Positions 36,701 to 45,864 of a stretch of 64,000 bases of DNA are shown in pieces. Numbering within the stretch: position 1 is the stretch's first letter; each line of letters begins with the position of its first letter. The stretch comes from Apoda limacodes. Taxonomy: Eukaryota; Arthropoda; Insecta; Lepidoptera; Limacodidae. The stretch lies in contig OX291556.1 of the NCBI GenBank assembly GCA_946406115.1, positions 12,740,501 through 12,804,500 of the forward strand, in the 5' to 3' direction. The notes under the pieces are model-generated. The model was given only the letters and a program-made list of their open reading frames with translations, was not told the DNA's origin and did not search any database. The translations under genes and the position numbers were made by a program.

Positions 36701-39700
36701 TATGGATTCTCTCAGCTGGTACTTTCTCCAACGAGAATACCAGATATAGAGGAACATAAGAGCTCCTTACTGGACCTTCTGCTGACTACTCGTCCGGACG
36801 GGTACTCCGTCTCAGTGGATGCGCCTCTTGGCTCCTCGGACCACTGTCTCGTTCGGACTCAAGTGTCATGCACACAACCCGATCCTTCTGGGCCAACTAA
36901 TTGGCGTCGTGTGTGGCACTATAAGTCGGCAGACTGGGATGGATTGCGAGAATTTTACGCATCGTACCCGTGGAGGCAGATCTGCTTTAACTCAGAAGAT
37001 CCTGACGTCTGCGCAGCCGCAGTCACTGAGACAATCCTTGCTGGTATGGAATGCTATATTCCTAACCCGCGAGTAGCTGCCGGCGTCAAAAAACGACCGT
37101 GGTTTAATAGGTCTTGCAGAAAAGCTAAAATTCTTAAGCAAAATGCATATGAGGCTTGGACCACGGCTCGTTTTAATAAGGATCCGAATATTTCTGAGTT
37201 AAAACGCAAATTAAATGCTGCCTCGAGGTTCAGTAAGAAAGCAACTGCCAGAGCAAAATTCCAATTCATCGGCAAAATAGGTGGGCGACTTGCGAGCTAT
37301 CCTTCTGGGAGTCGTGCTTTCTGGTCGCTTGCCAAAGCTGCCGAAGGGAACTTCTGCCAGTCGTCGTTACCACCACTGCGAAAGACCGATGGTGACTTGG
37401 CCCATAGTGCTAAAGAGAAAGCCGATCTACTGGGCAGTCTCTTTGCCTCGAACTCGAATATGAACGATGAAGGCGCTGTACCACCTACTATACCGTGGTG
37501 CGGTAAGACCATGCCGGAAATCTCCATAACGCAGCGGGAGGTCAGGCGGGCGTTGCTTTCTCTAGACGTTCATAAGTCGAGTGGGCCAGACGGTATACCA
37601 GCAGTGGTGCTTAAGCAGTGTGCTCCTGAGTTATGTCCTGTACTCACGCGCCTCTTCGCGCTTTCCTACCACACTAGGCAATTTCCGTCTTCATGGAAGA
37701 CTGCGAATGTGCACCCGGTGCCCAAAAAGGGCGATAGATCAGATCCATCGAATTACAGGCCTATCGCTATTACCTCTCTCCTCTCTAAGGTGATGGAGCG
37801 TGTGATCAACACACAGCTTCTAAGATACCTAGAAGTACACGATCTGGTCAGTGACCGTCAATATGGCTTTCGCCACGGTCGCTCGACTGGTGACCTTCTA
37901 GTGTATCTAACACACCGATGGGCACTAGCCATTGAGAGTCAGGGGGAGGCATTGGCATGTAGCCTGGACATAGCGAAGGCGTTCGATCGGGTCTGGCACC
38001 GCGGTCTTCTATCGAAGTTGCCATCTTACGGAGTGCCCGAGGGTTTGTGCAAATGGGTGGCTAGCTTTTTGTCCGGCAGACGCATACGAACCGTAGTTGA
38101 CGGTAGTTGCTCTGATAGCATGGACATTAATGCTGGTGTCCCGCAAGGCTCTGTGCTGTCTCCTACGCTGTTTCTACTGCATATCAATGACATGTTGGAC
38201 ATCAACAACATACATTGCTATGCAGATGACAGTACTGGAGACGCTTTTTACACGGGTCGTGCAAACATCCCTCGTTCCGTTGTGGAGGAAAACCGCGGAG
38301 AACTTGTGTCTCAAATCGAGACCACACTGTCCCAGGTCTCTGACTGGGGACGGGTAAACTTGGTCCGATTCAACCCTACAAAGACACAAGTGTGCACGTT
38401 CACCGCTAAGAAAACTCCATTCACTGTGGTCCCACAATTCCAGAACACTCCCCTCTCCATCTCCAAGAGCATTGGGATCCTTGGTGTCGACATCTCCAGC
38501 GACGTTCAGTTCCGAGATCATTTACAAGATAAGGTGAAGCTGGCGTCCAAAAAACTTGGTGTACTCAACAGAGCGAAGCAGTACTTCACGTCGGGGCAAA
38601 GGTTGTTACTTTACAAGTCGCAAGTTCGGCCCCATATGGAGTACTGCTGCCATCTCTGGGCAGGTGCACCCGGATACCAGCTTGGACCTTTTGACTCGGT
38701 TCAACGACGGGCTGTGAGAATTGTCGACGATTCCAAACTCACTTGCGGTATCGAGCCCTTAAGTCTGAGGAGAGACTTTGCCTCACTGTGTGTGTTCTAC
38801 CGCTTGTACAATGGGTTGTGTTCTGAGGAATTGTTCGAAATGATGCCCACGGCTACTTTCTACCATCGCACCGCTCGCCATCGGCAGGGAATTCATTCTC
38901 ACACTTTAGAACCTAAATGGTCGCGTACAGTGCGGTTTCAGAGAAACTTCCTCCCGCGAACGCTTAAGTTGTGGAATGAGCTCCCTGCCAAGGTTTTCTG
39001 CAAGGACTACAGTATGGAGTTCTTCAAGAAAGAAGTTATTAGATTTCTGAAGGGTCGGCAACGCGCAAGTGATACCCCTGGTGTTGCAAGCGTCCATAGG
39101 CTACGGTGACCGCTTACCATCAGGCGGGCCGTAAGCTTGTTTGCCACCTTAGTGGTATAAAAAAAAAAAAAAAAAAAACACTTTGAAATCGTCAATACAA
39201 TGTAAGCAATGTAAATTTTTGCCAAAAAGAGCCGGTTATAATGTCATGTCGGCTAGTTAAATGTTATAAATACAAAATTTGTTAACCACCATTGTAGGTT
39301 ATACGAAAAAAATGTAAAGTCAACAAAACAATTGTCAAATCAACGGATTTAGGTGTACTATATCGACTTGTAAAATTTAAATTTACAATAAAATATACTA
39401 ACCATGACCAGGATTTAGATAATTTAACAATAACATATTTTTTTTCCAATGTACGTTATATGTGTGTATATGTTACTATAATAACTATATATATATAACA
39501 GCATCATATAATTTTTTATCTGGGACATACAAACAGATGACACGAAAGGAAATGACGTATCAATAAAGGGTTCCTGTTCGTGGTTGACTAAGAAAATTAT
39601 AGAAGCGCAATCTCAAAACAGCTTTATTGATAAACTAGCTTCTGCCAGCGGCTTCGCCCGCCCTAAATTTGGTTATTGGCGTTAGATTTTTACTGCAACT

Positions 39701-42700
39701 CCTCAATTATAGACAAAAAACAAAAAATCAAATCTTTCCTCTTTATGATATTAGTGTAGATAGAAAGATAGATTAGGTAGGCATACTACATTCGTGTCTG
39801 TGAAACCATGGAAACACACATACAAAATTTCAAGTCAAGGTCAAGGTCAAGCTGTTTAGTAGTTGACATACCGACAGCAGCGCCACCTACCGGGTCCAAT
39901 TGTTTTTTTTAAATCATTCAGAAAACCAACGAAATATCCATATATAATTTCAACCCAGTCGGTTTAGCCATTTAGATGTTATGTGAAAAAGATAAGTACG
40001 GAAGGATAATTCTTACTACCCGTTGTCTTATTACCCGTTTTCCCGTAGGAATGAAGTATTTTCCTGCAGTAAAAAGTAGTCTATGTTCATCAAGGATAAT
40101 GTCGGCTTCTAATGGTACAAGAATTTTTCAAATCGATCCAGTAGTTTCGAAGCCTATGCAATACTAACAAACAATCAAATCTTTCCTCTTTATAATATTA
40201 GTGTAGATGTACATTCTAATGCCATCAGTCACATTTTTGTCACAAAATAGAGTAGAATGTGTTGTATGAATATGACTTAAATCATTTTTTGTTTATTTCA
40301 GCATAAATATGGATAAGAAAGAATTAGAAGTAATCTATATTTCAAACACCATGTTTAAAGGAAAATATGTGTCAACAGGAAAATTATTGACTCTTCCTAT
40401 CCATGGCGATGGCGATATGACAGTGACCATAAGTACGTTATTTTAATTTCTAAAATTATCGGGTATCAGCGGTAAAAACTCTTTTACTTGTAGTTTTTTG
40501 CCAATTTTTAAAAAAAAAACTTAGACAAAAGATGAGAATTCACTGCACAGACAGCTTAGAGGACAAAAGGTGCGTTACAAGATGTTCCGAAGCTCAGCAA
40601 AGATAATTACGGTTGTTGCCACGGCGGGCAGAAGGGTCCCAGTAGTAAATTGTAGTAGCCGGGTCCACCCCGGTCACCTTCTCTGGCACGACTACTATTT
40701 TAGAGACTTCACACAGGTTGGCGGTTCAACGTCCCAGGGCGGAAATTAAAACTATTTTACAATAATTAACTAAAAAAGAAAATTTGAATTTGTAAATGCT
40801 TATTTAGTAAAGGTTTTCGGAAACCTGTGAAATGTTCAGGATGTAAACAGTCGCTTTTGTATGGATTCTAAGGTGTTCATCAAATTTAAATCAATTTAAA
40901 TTTGAAAGAAACATTTCACGCACGACCTAATTAATGTGGATTATTCTAGCTTTTCTCTGCGGTTTCAATTGAATTCGACATGTTAAGGCGCAGATAATAC
41001 TTATGTAAACGAACGAAAACGACGATTGAGCAAGTCAAGTATACAGCAATCTAAAACCATTTTAATCGTGCTCCCTTAAGGTTGGTGCACATCACGTTTT
41101 ATGTCGCTTACGCGTAATGCGACACGTTTTGGCCAATTTTTTTTCATGTTTTTTGATTTATTAATATATAAATTTTAGCTATTTTCTGAGAGATGCAGAA
41201 CTGTTTACAAGACACAGGGAAACCAAGTTTAGGAAACCAGTTTCCCACAACATAATTATATACTAAGTATGTTATAGGCGAAATAAAATGAATTTCAATA
41301 ATCGTCTCAACTAACACTGGCAAAAGAGATTTTGAATTTCGTCTTTGTAAAAAATATATTTCAAAAATGTTAATAGAAATCATTTACAACTCCTTAATTA
41401 GAACGTTGTGTATGTTTTCTAGCCAAAGCAGACCTGTGTGCTAAAAGTGGTCCTTTTTGAATCCAGAAATTCAGTGTAAGAGTGCGCTCTTTAGATGACA
41501 TATGTTCCAGAGCGCTTAAAGGTCTTAATATTAACAAGAGCAATTTTTCGTCATATTATGTAAATCATGAACAGATTATATGCCTTTTTAGGGTTCCGTT
41601 CACGATTTTTAAACATTCAAAACGGCAAGAGTGCTGAATCGAAAGCATTATCATATGTGCCTTTCAACGTAACTCATATGCAACAACAGATCAGCCCCAT
41701 TATTCACTGGCCTATTGCAAGTGTAAGACTAAAAAAACCTGTTTTTTCAATTATTTAACTAGGAAGTTACTGAATTTATTTTAGGATATCTGTTTAAACA
41801 TCGCTTTAAAAAAATAACGGGTAAACCTCTCGTTTTTCTATGTTATAACTATTTATCAACAAGTAGCGGAAAAACCTGGTTCCGAGATGACTGTGACATT
41901 CATTGACTGTTTACTAATGTTTTAATGAAAAAATTGTAAATGGAAAATACATGTTACAGTCATCTCGAAACCAGATGGTTTTTACTGACTTAAATAATAG
42001 GGCTGGGTGGCAATTGACAACCTTATTCACTATCTGAATACCGTTATCATATCGATATCATTTTAATGTCGAATCCTACAACCAATTATAAAATGATCTA
42101 GAATTCTTGTCTTCTTGAATACTATTTGTAAAATTTCTACAGTATACGTTTGTTTGTCGCTTTAGTAATAACGAGTTGAATAAGGGGGCTGATCATTATA
42201 CGGAATTGTAATAGAAAAATTAGTCACAAAAAATTTTTTTTTTTCAGAACAAATGAAAGTAGACCTAATTATGCCGTTTGACATTGAGAAAAATGATAAC
42301 GGCAAGGATATTATCAGCCTGAAAAACAGTCGTTTTACTTTCGATGTCTTAGGAAATCTTCATTTTGAAATAACTAATTTGTTCGACGGTAATAAGGAAT
42401 TGGGTGTGTATATTATTTATTTCTTTATTTGATCTTAATAGTGCATTAAGTTACAACTAAGTCAAGTTAGTCATTAGTCATGACGCAGAATCGAAACGTG
42501 ATTCGCTAATAATGAAATAGATTTGAGTACGTAATGACCAGTGCTCAAGAGTTTTAGACGACATTTTTCAACAGACTTGCGCGGAAATAAATAAAAGAAA
42601 GAAGATAAACGCATTACACAAAACTATTTGTGAAAAATAGCGCCTTGATTTATTTTTCGCAATTATGATATAAAACGCGGTGCTACCAACAACCTATATT

Positions 42701-44782
42701 TTCCTGATTTCTAAAAATGCATCATTTCCGCACTAGTGGCATTATGTAAAACGATAAAAAAACCCAAAAATAAAATCAAACACCCAAAGCGAAACATGAT
42801 TTTTTTTTCAGTCTCAATAAGAATATATATAAATACGGGATAGGTCTGCGTATTATTTATTCTTACACCGGCACGCAAAGTCCTGACTCTACTACCAGAG
42901 AAAATAGGTGCTTTTTGTTGACTGCTTCAATGCGTTTAATGTCATAATCCTGCCAAGTTAAAAAATCATAAATTCAGTATAACACAGTACAAATCTTGGT
43001 TCATTCTCTTTGGTAAGATTACCGCATTATGTATATTATGTCGGTAAACAAAACGCCACTATTCTAAAAGTTTCGCTTCATGTCATAAATACATCGGGCT
43101 AGATAGTCGGTAAAATCGGAAAAAATAAAAATGACTCGGCGTACAAATTAATACGCTCCTATACCGGTTGTTGTTGGGAACGCTACTCTCGAAGTTGTCG
43201 ACGAAATACATAACTAGAAATAGAAATAGAAATAGAAAAAAAATATTTGCTAGAATATGGTTATAATTTTTTTAATATAATTTGGAATAGGTTCAGCATA
43301 TTTTGCCGTTTCCAGCGTGCAAATCTTTTAACATGATAGAATAATTGTATTGTCTACATTATGATTAATTAAATTACAGTATAACATTGGAATTATTTAA
43401 TTATATTACAAGTAAATTTCAACAAAAAAAAAAAAATTATACTTGCATCTTGTAACATCACATTTTAATACACATTAATAAAAAGAGCCTAGGGCAAGTA
43501 GTCCAGTTAGGTAGGTCCAACTTTGAAAAAGAGGTTTATCGAAGATGCCTCGGTTGGGCAGCGTTCGGGAAGCTATACGCAACATCTTTTCGTCCAAAAT
43601 ACCTCAGTGATGACTTATAGTGCAGAAACGTAGTCTCTAACTGTTGGCCTCTTAAATAAGATCAGAGTCGCTCAGCGAGCTATGGAAAAACCGCGGGCGG
43701 TGTTTCTTTGCGCGATAAAATTTGAATCGAGGAAATTCGCCGAAGAATTGCTAACAAACACTTAGCTATGCAAATTTTTTGGGCAAGTTAAAGGCCAGCA
43801 TTTTTTTTTCAACCAGACGCGAATCTAAAGCCCTATAATTTTTATTTGGAACATGTCCCCACGGTTCTAATGTTTCGACTCCAAAAGGCTCAAATATAAT
43901 ATCCACTGTCTAGGGTAGTATATTTGTGCCTTTTGTTGCCTTCTGCAAAATCAGTCGCCGCACCAGCCCTACCTTGTGTTCCTTTAAGATGTGACGTCGC
44001 AAGTAGCTTCCCAATCTAGAGGCCGCCCCATTATCCAAGGTATCATAGTTTTGCCGTCTGGTCTGTCTCACGTACGAGACCATTTGGTTTAGGAACACCC
44101 GCGCAGTTGACGGTGACAAGAGCTCGGCGTATTATATGTGCAAGATAGACTCCCTTGCAGCGTAGTTGATAGTAAGGTCAGCCGCTGTGCAGAGGGTGTG
44201 GGTTTGATTCCCGCACTAGACAAACATTTATGTGATAAACATTTGTAAGTTTGGGTGTATTTATGTATGATGTGTTTGTATTTACAAAAAAAAGTAATTA
44301 TATGTATTTGTATCCGTTGTCTGGTATCCATAACATAAGCTTTGCTTACTTTGGGGCCAGACGGCGCTGTGTGTAATGTCCAAAAATATTTACTTATAAG
44401 ATAGGCTGTGATGACCGCGCTGGTCGACAATACAGCCACACAGCACAACACGGTGCACCTAAGCGGAAAGAGGTCGCAATACTTAAAGTGGAACAATCGA
44501 GGAGGGTCCCTATATTAGGTGAAGGAATGGTCTGCAACCATAAACCCGATTCCCACTCGGTACAGCTAATAAACGGGCACGATCTACGGATAACTAATAT
44601 ATTACATTAATAATGCTTTTGTTGTTTCAGGAGATGCAATGACTAATGTTATCAATAAGAACTGGAAAGCACTTTCAGACGAATTTGGCTCAGCTATTAT
44701 CGAGAAACCTACTGCAAACATATACAAAGCAATCAAAAAGTATTTACGAACACATCCCTTAGAAAATATTGCTTTGTTGTAA
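21717..44782 (+). CDS. Takeout/JHBP-family protein, gene 2 (complete, 5 exons)
   Basis: Exons: 21717-21774, 35513-35732, 40302-40432, 42248-42403 and 44631-44782 (stop 44780-44782), 717 nt, 238 aa. Donors GTGAGT, GTAAGT, GTACGT, GTGTGT; acceptors TTCAG or TTTCAG. Exon 1 encodes a 19-residue signal peptide (MEKVLCLLITLLVTGISTS). The mature protein starts with D-LPVKKCKLSDSECIK, carrying the C-x6-C pair of the superfamily. It continues with PLDVMDIDRISVSLAGL, ISGLKNT, FKGKYVSTGKLLTLPI, MPFDIEKNDNGKDII, NLFDGNKELGDAMTNVIN and EKPTANIYKAIKKYL. Length is right for a takeout/JHBP protein (about 240 aa). Role: secreted binding of a small hydrophobic ligand in haemolymph or tissue fluid; ligand not deducible. 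Introns of 13.7, 4.6, 1.8 and 2.2 kb are full of transposons, but splice sites and frame are intact. AATAAA signals lie at 44856 and 44911. Confidence 0.93.
22395..22640 (+). repeat. Dispersed repeat of the ACTAG..GGCTTCGCCC type
   Basis: Starts ACTAGATTTTGCCAACGGAG..TTCGCCCC and later carries TGCCGCGGGAACTTTTAAAT and TGTGTCAAGTTTCATCCCGA. These are phrases of a very common short lepidopteran repeat, also seen at 34782 and 39640. Confidence 0.4.
22771..25972 (-). mobile_element. LINE (jockey/CR1-group), antisense in gene 2 intron 1
   Basis: Reads on the minus strand from an ORF2-like start at 25972 (MIDDLSDDEFFYSAGDL) to a 3' tail with AATAAAGATTAAAA near 22790. It contains endonuclease, RT and C-terminal region in order with several frameshifts. 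Sequence upstream of 25972 may include 5'UTR, but I cannot bound it. Confidence 0.75.
23130..25972 (-). pseudogene. Broken ORF2 (endonuclease-RT) of the antisense LINE
   Basis: Endonuclease motifs in shifted frames: NAQSVPSHYSDLLETF and FVSETWFKPN (about 25825-25720), GVVYCPP (about 25530), NVIMGDFNTDLL (about 25440) and a degenerate SNHNLVY (about 25225) where SDH is expected. RT: DFSNAFNTVDHDLL (about 24220-24180), LTSGVPQGGILSPLLF (about 24060-24015) and YHFYADDLQLY (about 23975-23940), so the palm motifs are preserved. The C-terminal frame (23778-23185) has LRSFLPNKTKLLLVQ and RSGFVSHSF. At least four frame breaks prevent expression of one protein. Confidence 0.7.
25973..28020. other. AT-rich intron sequence of gene 2
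   Basis: No coding region seen. The left part may be the 5'UTR of the antisense LINE. A block at about 27220-27270 (ACTTCTTTTTAAAGTCGGTCAAA) and one at about 27600-27840 resemble phrases of dispersed repeats, too weakly to classify. Confidence 0.3.
28166..28377. mobile_element. Mariner-type MITE, 212 bp, nested in LINE
   Basis: Terminal inverted repeats CGAGGGGAGATCAAAAAGTA (left) and the reverse complement of CAAGGGGTGATCAAAAAGTA (right) match at 18 of 20 bases. TA dinucleotides flank both sides (28164-28165 and 28378-28379), the Tc1/mariner target duplication. The insert splits the LINE RT just after QYGFQ. There is no room for a transposase. Confidence 0.8.
28872..29060. repeat. GC-richer block inside LINE relic, unidentified repeat
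   Basis: About 190 bp with higher GC than its surroundings and CT/GA-rich phrases (CTCTCTCGCTCTTAGGCGGG, GAGCGCATAGCGTGAGCGGA), flanked on both sides by LINE sequence. It follows an A-run. Probably a small inserted repeat; no terminal repeats recognised. Confidence 0.3.
30057..30930 (+). mobile_element. Rearranged family Z LINE copy (part inverted)
   Basis: Order along the plus strand: an inverted piece at about 30073-30318 (reverse complement of reference about 38660-38934), then sense sequence at about 30318-30650 (reference about 38345-38660), then sense sequence at about 30670-30930 (reference about 38886-39150, with the family tail). The part missing from the sense segments is the part found inverted in front. 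Frames are broken; no function. Confidence 0.75.
30931..32379. other. Intron sequence of gene 2, nothing firm
   Basis: No gene seen. At 31140-31210 are phrases of a common dispersed repeat (TGTGTGACAGGCAGGCAGAC, GAGGTACAGAACCCTAAAAA). The stretch 31340-31620 is GC-richer with TATATAAAAAGAG at about 31486, but no matching long terminal repeat was found. Confidence 0.3.
32380..32555 (+). mobile_element. Family Z LINE 3' fragment
   Basis: Recognisable phrases: GTTGTGGATTGAGCTTCCTGCC, GTCGACAACGCGCCAGTAAC, CCCTAGTGTTGCAAGGACCC and a degenerate tail TTAGGCGGGTCGTAAACTGG. Heavily diverged. Confidence 0.55.
33066..33290 (-). mobile_element. Family Z LINE 3' end, antisense
   Basis: Begins at the family terminus (ACCACTGTGGTGGCAAACAA) and runs through the reverse complement of the ORF2 C-terminus to about TTCGCGGGAGGAAGTTTCTC. 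Well preserved but only about 225 bp. Confidence 0.75.
33291..34781. other. AT-rich intron sequence of gene 2
   Basis: No coding or repeat family recognised. A 69-codon antisense frame at 33990-34199 has no recognisable domain and no support. Confidence 0.35.
34782..34995 (+). repeat. Dispersed repeat of the ACTAG..GGCTTCGCCC type
   Basis: Starts ACTAGCTGTCCCCGCTGCTT and carries GTTACAGATTTTTATTTCTG, CGGGAACTCTTAAATTTTC and AGCCTATATGTAAAG. These are phrases shared with the block at 22395-22640. Confidence 0.4.
35050..35345 (+). mobile_element. tRNA-like SINE, degenerate
   Basis: CCTCGATAGCTCAATTGTGG (A-box-like) and CGAGGTTAATCTTTTGACTGC (B-box-like) lie at 35252-35315. Upstream, AACGAAGAAAGATTATTTCT (35063) occurs inverted at about 47790-47815 near another tRNA-like block, so the two are probably copies of one family. 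Confidence 0.4.
36380..39178 (+). mobile_element. Family Z LINE, 5'-truncated, best-preserved copy
   Basis: One uninterrupted ORF2 frame is followed by the family 3' tail (GGTGACCGCTTACCATCAGG ... TTAGTGGTATAA) and an A-run ending at about 39178. The 5' boundary is at about 36380, where the frame is preceded by an in-frame TGA. It sits in intron 2 of gene 2. The lack of stops suggests a recent insertion. No clear target-site duplication found. Confidence 0.88.
36389..39109 (+). CDS. LINE ORF2 protein (truncated endonuclease + RT), 906 aa
   Basis: The frame is open for 906 codons. Endonuclease remainder: ILGDFNAHHREW (residues 74-85) and the GSSDHCLV catalytic end (about 148-155). RT: RPIAITSLLSKVMERV (about 457-472), QYGFRHGRSTGD (491-502), SLDIAKAFDRVW (525-536), GVPQGSVLSPTLFLL (583-597) and CYADDST with the catalytic YADD (611-614). 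The C-terminal region runs to ASVHRLR. The N-terminal part of the endonuclease, including its first catalytic residues, is missing, so the ATG at 36389 is probably internal (M in GVCMFVRED-like context). It belongs to the jockey/CR1 superfamily; clade not fixed. It is a transposon gene, not a host gene, and unlikely to mobilise itself. Confidence 0.85.
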   Translation: MFVREDICCRRLHSLEDRDLSILWVRVDYGGHTRIYACLYRSHSGDTDVTRLFTHLSLTTDKVLEQYPTAELVILGDFNAHHREWLSSRTNNYAGISAHEFALTYGFSQLVLSPTRIPDIEEHKSSLLDLLLTTRPDGYSVSVDAPLGSSDHCLVRTQVSCTQPDPSGPTNWRRVWHYKSADWDGLREFYASYPWRQICFNSEDPDVCAAAVTETILAGMECYIPNPRVAAGVKKRPWFNRSCRKAKILKQNAYEAWTTARFNKDPNISELKRKLNAASRFSKKATARAKFQFIGKIGGRLASYPSGSRAFWSLAKAAEGNFCQSSLPPLRKTDGDLAHSAKEKADLLGSLFASNSNMNDEGAVPPTIPWCGKTMPEISITQREVRRALLSLDVHKSSGPDGIPAVVLKQCAPELCPVLTRLFALSYHTRQFPSSWKTANVHPVPKKGDRSDPSNYRPIAITSLLSKVMERVINTQLLRYLEVHDLVSDRQYGFRHGRSTGDLLVYLTHRWALAIESQGEALACSLDIAKAFDRVWHRGLLSKLPSYGVPEGLCKWVASFLSGRRIRTVVDGSCSDSMDINAGVPQGSVLSPTLFLLHINDMLDINNIHCYADDSTGDAFYTGRANIPRSVVEENRGELVSQIETTLSQVSDWGRVNLVRFNPTKTQVCTFTAKKTPFTVVPQFQNTPLSISKSIGILGVDISSDVQFRDHLQDKVKLASKKLGVLNRAKQYFTSGQRLLLYKSQVRPHMEYCCHLWAGAPGYQLGPFDSVQRRAVRIVDDSKLTCGIEPLSLRRDFASLCVFYRLYNGLCSEELFEMMPTATFYHRTARHRQGIHSHTLEPKWSRTVRFQRNFLPRTLKLWNELPAKVFCKDYSMEFFKKEVIRFLKGRQRASDTPGVASVHRLR
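39640..40208 (+). repeat. Two tandem dispersed repeats ending in ATATTAGTGTAGAT
   Basis: The first starts ACTAGCTTCTGCCAGCGGCT and ends CCTCTTTATGATATTAGTGT at about 39765. The second ends with nearly the same phrase at about 40208 and carries TTTCAAATCGATCCAGTAGT. These are typical phrases of a very abundant lepidopteran short repeat. They lie about 90 bp before gene 2 exon 3. Confidence 0.5.
40433..41868. other. Intron 3 of gene 2, nothing firm
   Basis: No reading frame of note. The GC-rich block 40560-40740 (CCACGGCGGGCAGAAGGGTC, CCGGGTCCACCCCGGTCACC) stands out from its surroundings but was not identified. Confidence 0.3.
41869..41983. mobile_element. 115-bp foldback MITE
   Basis: The left arm (about 41869-41897) carries TTCCGAGATGACTGTGACA. 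The right arm (about 41952-41983) is its inverted form TGTTACAGTCATCTCGAA followed by ACCAGATGGTTTTT. Arms of about 28 bp with few mismatches. The right-end phrase recurs at 19480-19505. Target duplication not resolved. Confidence 0.55.
43530..43780 (+). mobile_element. RTE-type LINE ORF2 C-terminal relic
   Basis: Frames read RRCLGWAAFGKLYATSF, MTYSAET-stop, KIRVAQRAMEKP, GVSLRDKI and EIRRRIANK. This matches the well-known RTE-group ORF2 C-terminal series (GWAAFGKLR, LPVMTYGAETW, VAQRAMERAMLGVSLRDRI, IRRRT). Only this part is present, with frameshifts. Confidence 0.7.
44149..44402 (+). mobile_element. tRNA-derived SINE, copy 1
   Basis: A-box-like GCGTAGTTGATAGTAAGG (44160) and B-box GGTTTGATTCC (44201-44211), followed by a body with TTGTATCCGTTGTCTGGTAT and GCTTTGCTTACTTTGGGGCC. 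A second copy with the same order lies at 59126-59370. Located in intron 4 of gene 2, about 230 bp before exon 5. Confidence 0.75.
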
Positions 44783-44855
44783 CAAGGGAACAGATAAAAT
44801 GAATTTATTAATTAATAATCATATCACTGAAATTAAAATTAATTAAGGATAATAT

Positions 44856-44916
44856 AATAAAGCAGCATTTTATGCTTATTTAGTTGTAAAATTATACAAA
44901 ATTACAATTGAATAAA
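44856..44916 (+). terminator. Polyadenylation signals of gene 2
   Basis: Two exact AATAAA hexamers at 44856-44861 and 44911-44916, 74 and 129 bp after the stop codon. Confidence 0.5.
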
Positions 44917-45296
44917 TCATTTTTAATTTGATGTTATTTATTTTTCTTCTATAAGGTAAAATGTAACTAAACGTAAAATAAGATAAAAAATGGACTATTT
45001 CTTTTGTATAAATAATAAAATGCCTGAGTAGGGAACACATTTTTTGAATCTAGATGTTATATGCGCATTAAAAATCCTGCCGTAGAGATAGGTAAAGACT
45101 TCCGTCCCCTTTTACAACGTATATGTTTGGATTAAATCTTGTAATCGTAACTTCGACCACTTCCTGACTAGCGAGAACGCTCAAATTTTCAGGTCAGCTA
45201 AGAACTCGGTGACAATACAATAACCAAGACTAAAAAGTGTAAAAAAAAAACAATATTATAAAAAACATTTAAAACCACGCTTATCAATAATTAACT

Positions 45297-45470
45297 AAAA
45301 AGTAGAAAATAAGCCCCCATACATCACGGAGCAAAAACGCAGTAATTTCCTTAGTTTTATATTTCCTGTAAATCTGACTGATGCTATATTATATTGCTGT
45401 ATGATAGTTGATAAGTGCCCACGCATTTTTGCTCCGTGATGTATGATGATGGGCTTATTTTCTACTTTTT
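45297..45470. repeat. Foldback element with about 43-bp arms
   Basis: Left arm 45297-45340 (AAAAAGTAGAAAATAAGCCC ... CGGAGCAAAAACGC) is the near-perfect reverse complement of right arm 45422-45470, apart from a 4-5 base CAT-type length difference and one mismatch. A spacer of about 80 bp separates them. MITE-like; no TSD resolved. Confidence 0.6.
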
Positions 45471-45864
45471 ACATATCGACCACTTTATAAATTTCAGTTT
45501 GGTCGTAATCGTCGTTTCACCCGGAAGACGTCTACTGCTGAAAGTAGGCTTTTCCTCTCCTTCGACCAAGCACGGTCCTGAGCCTAACCAGGTTGTTTGT
45601 CCATCTGGTAGAAGGTCATCCCACGTGATTACGGATACAGCTTCCGATCCGTAATCGCCACTCGAGAAACTTTCTTCTTCGCTTTGACGAACATTGGGCT
45701 TTAGCTTACAGCAAATTTTCTCGTTCCAGATTTTATCGCACAAAAACACAAGTTTAGTAGTCCCAAAAAATTGATGTAAAATAATTTAATTTATGAATTG
45801 ATATAAGAATGGAAAAAATTTAAAAAAAAAATGTAGTGTTATTTTTTTAAATAAGTAATCTGCA
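45471..45864 (-). other. Unrecognised stretch with a 95-codon antisense frame
   Basis: An antisense frame at 45749-45462 reads ... KLKPNVRQSEEESFSSGDYG, VITWDDLLPDGQTTW, LVEGEEKPTFSSRRLPGETT. It has no domain I know. Composition is less AT-rich than its surroundings, so it may be a transposon remnant. Not called as a gene. Confidence 0.2.

Noticed and set aside
38026..38521. Antisense frames of 60-115 codons inside the intact LINE
   Set aside because: They mirror the GC-balanced ORF2 on the other strand; no domain and no promoter evidence.
44149..44215. Functional tRNA gene
   Set aside because: A- and B-box-like segments are present but no cloverleaf pairing; the same sequence recurs with a SINE body.
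44089..44496. 135-codon antisense frame
   Set aside because: Covers the SINE at 44149-44402 in antisense; no recognisable domain.
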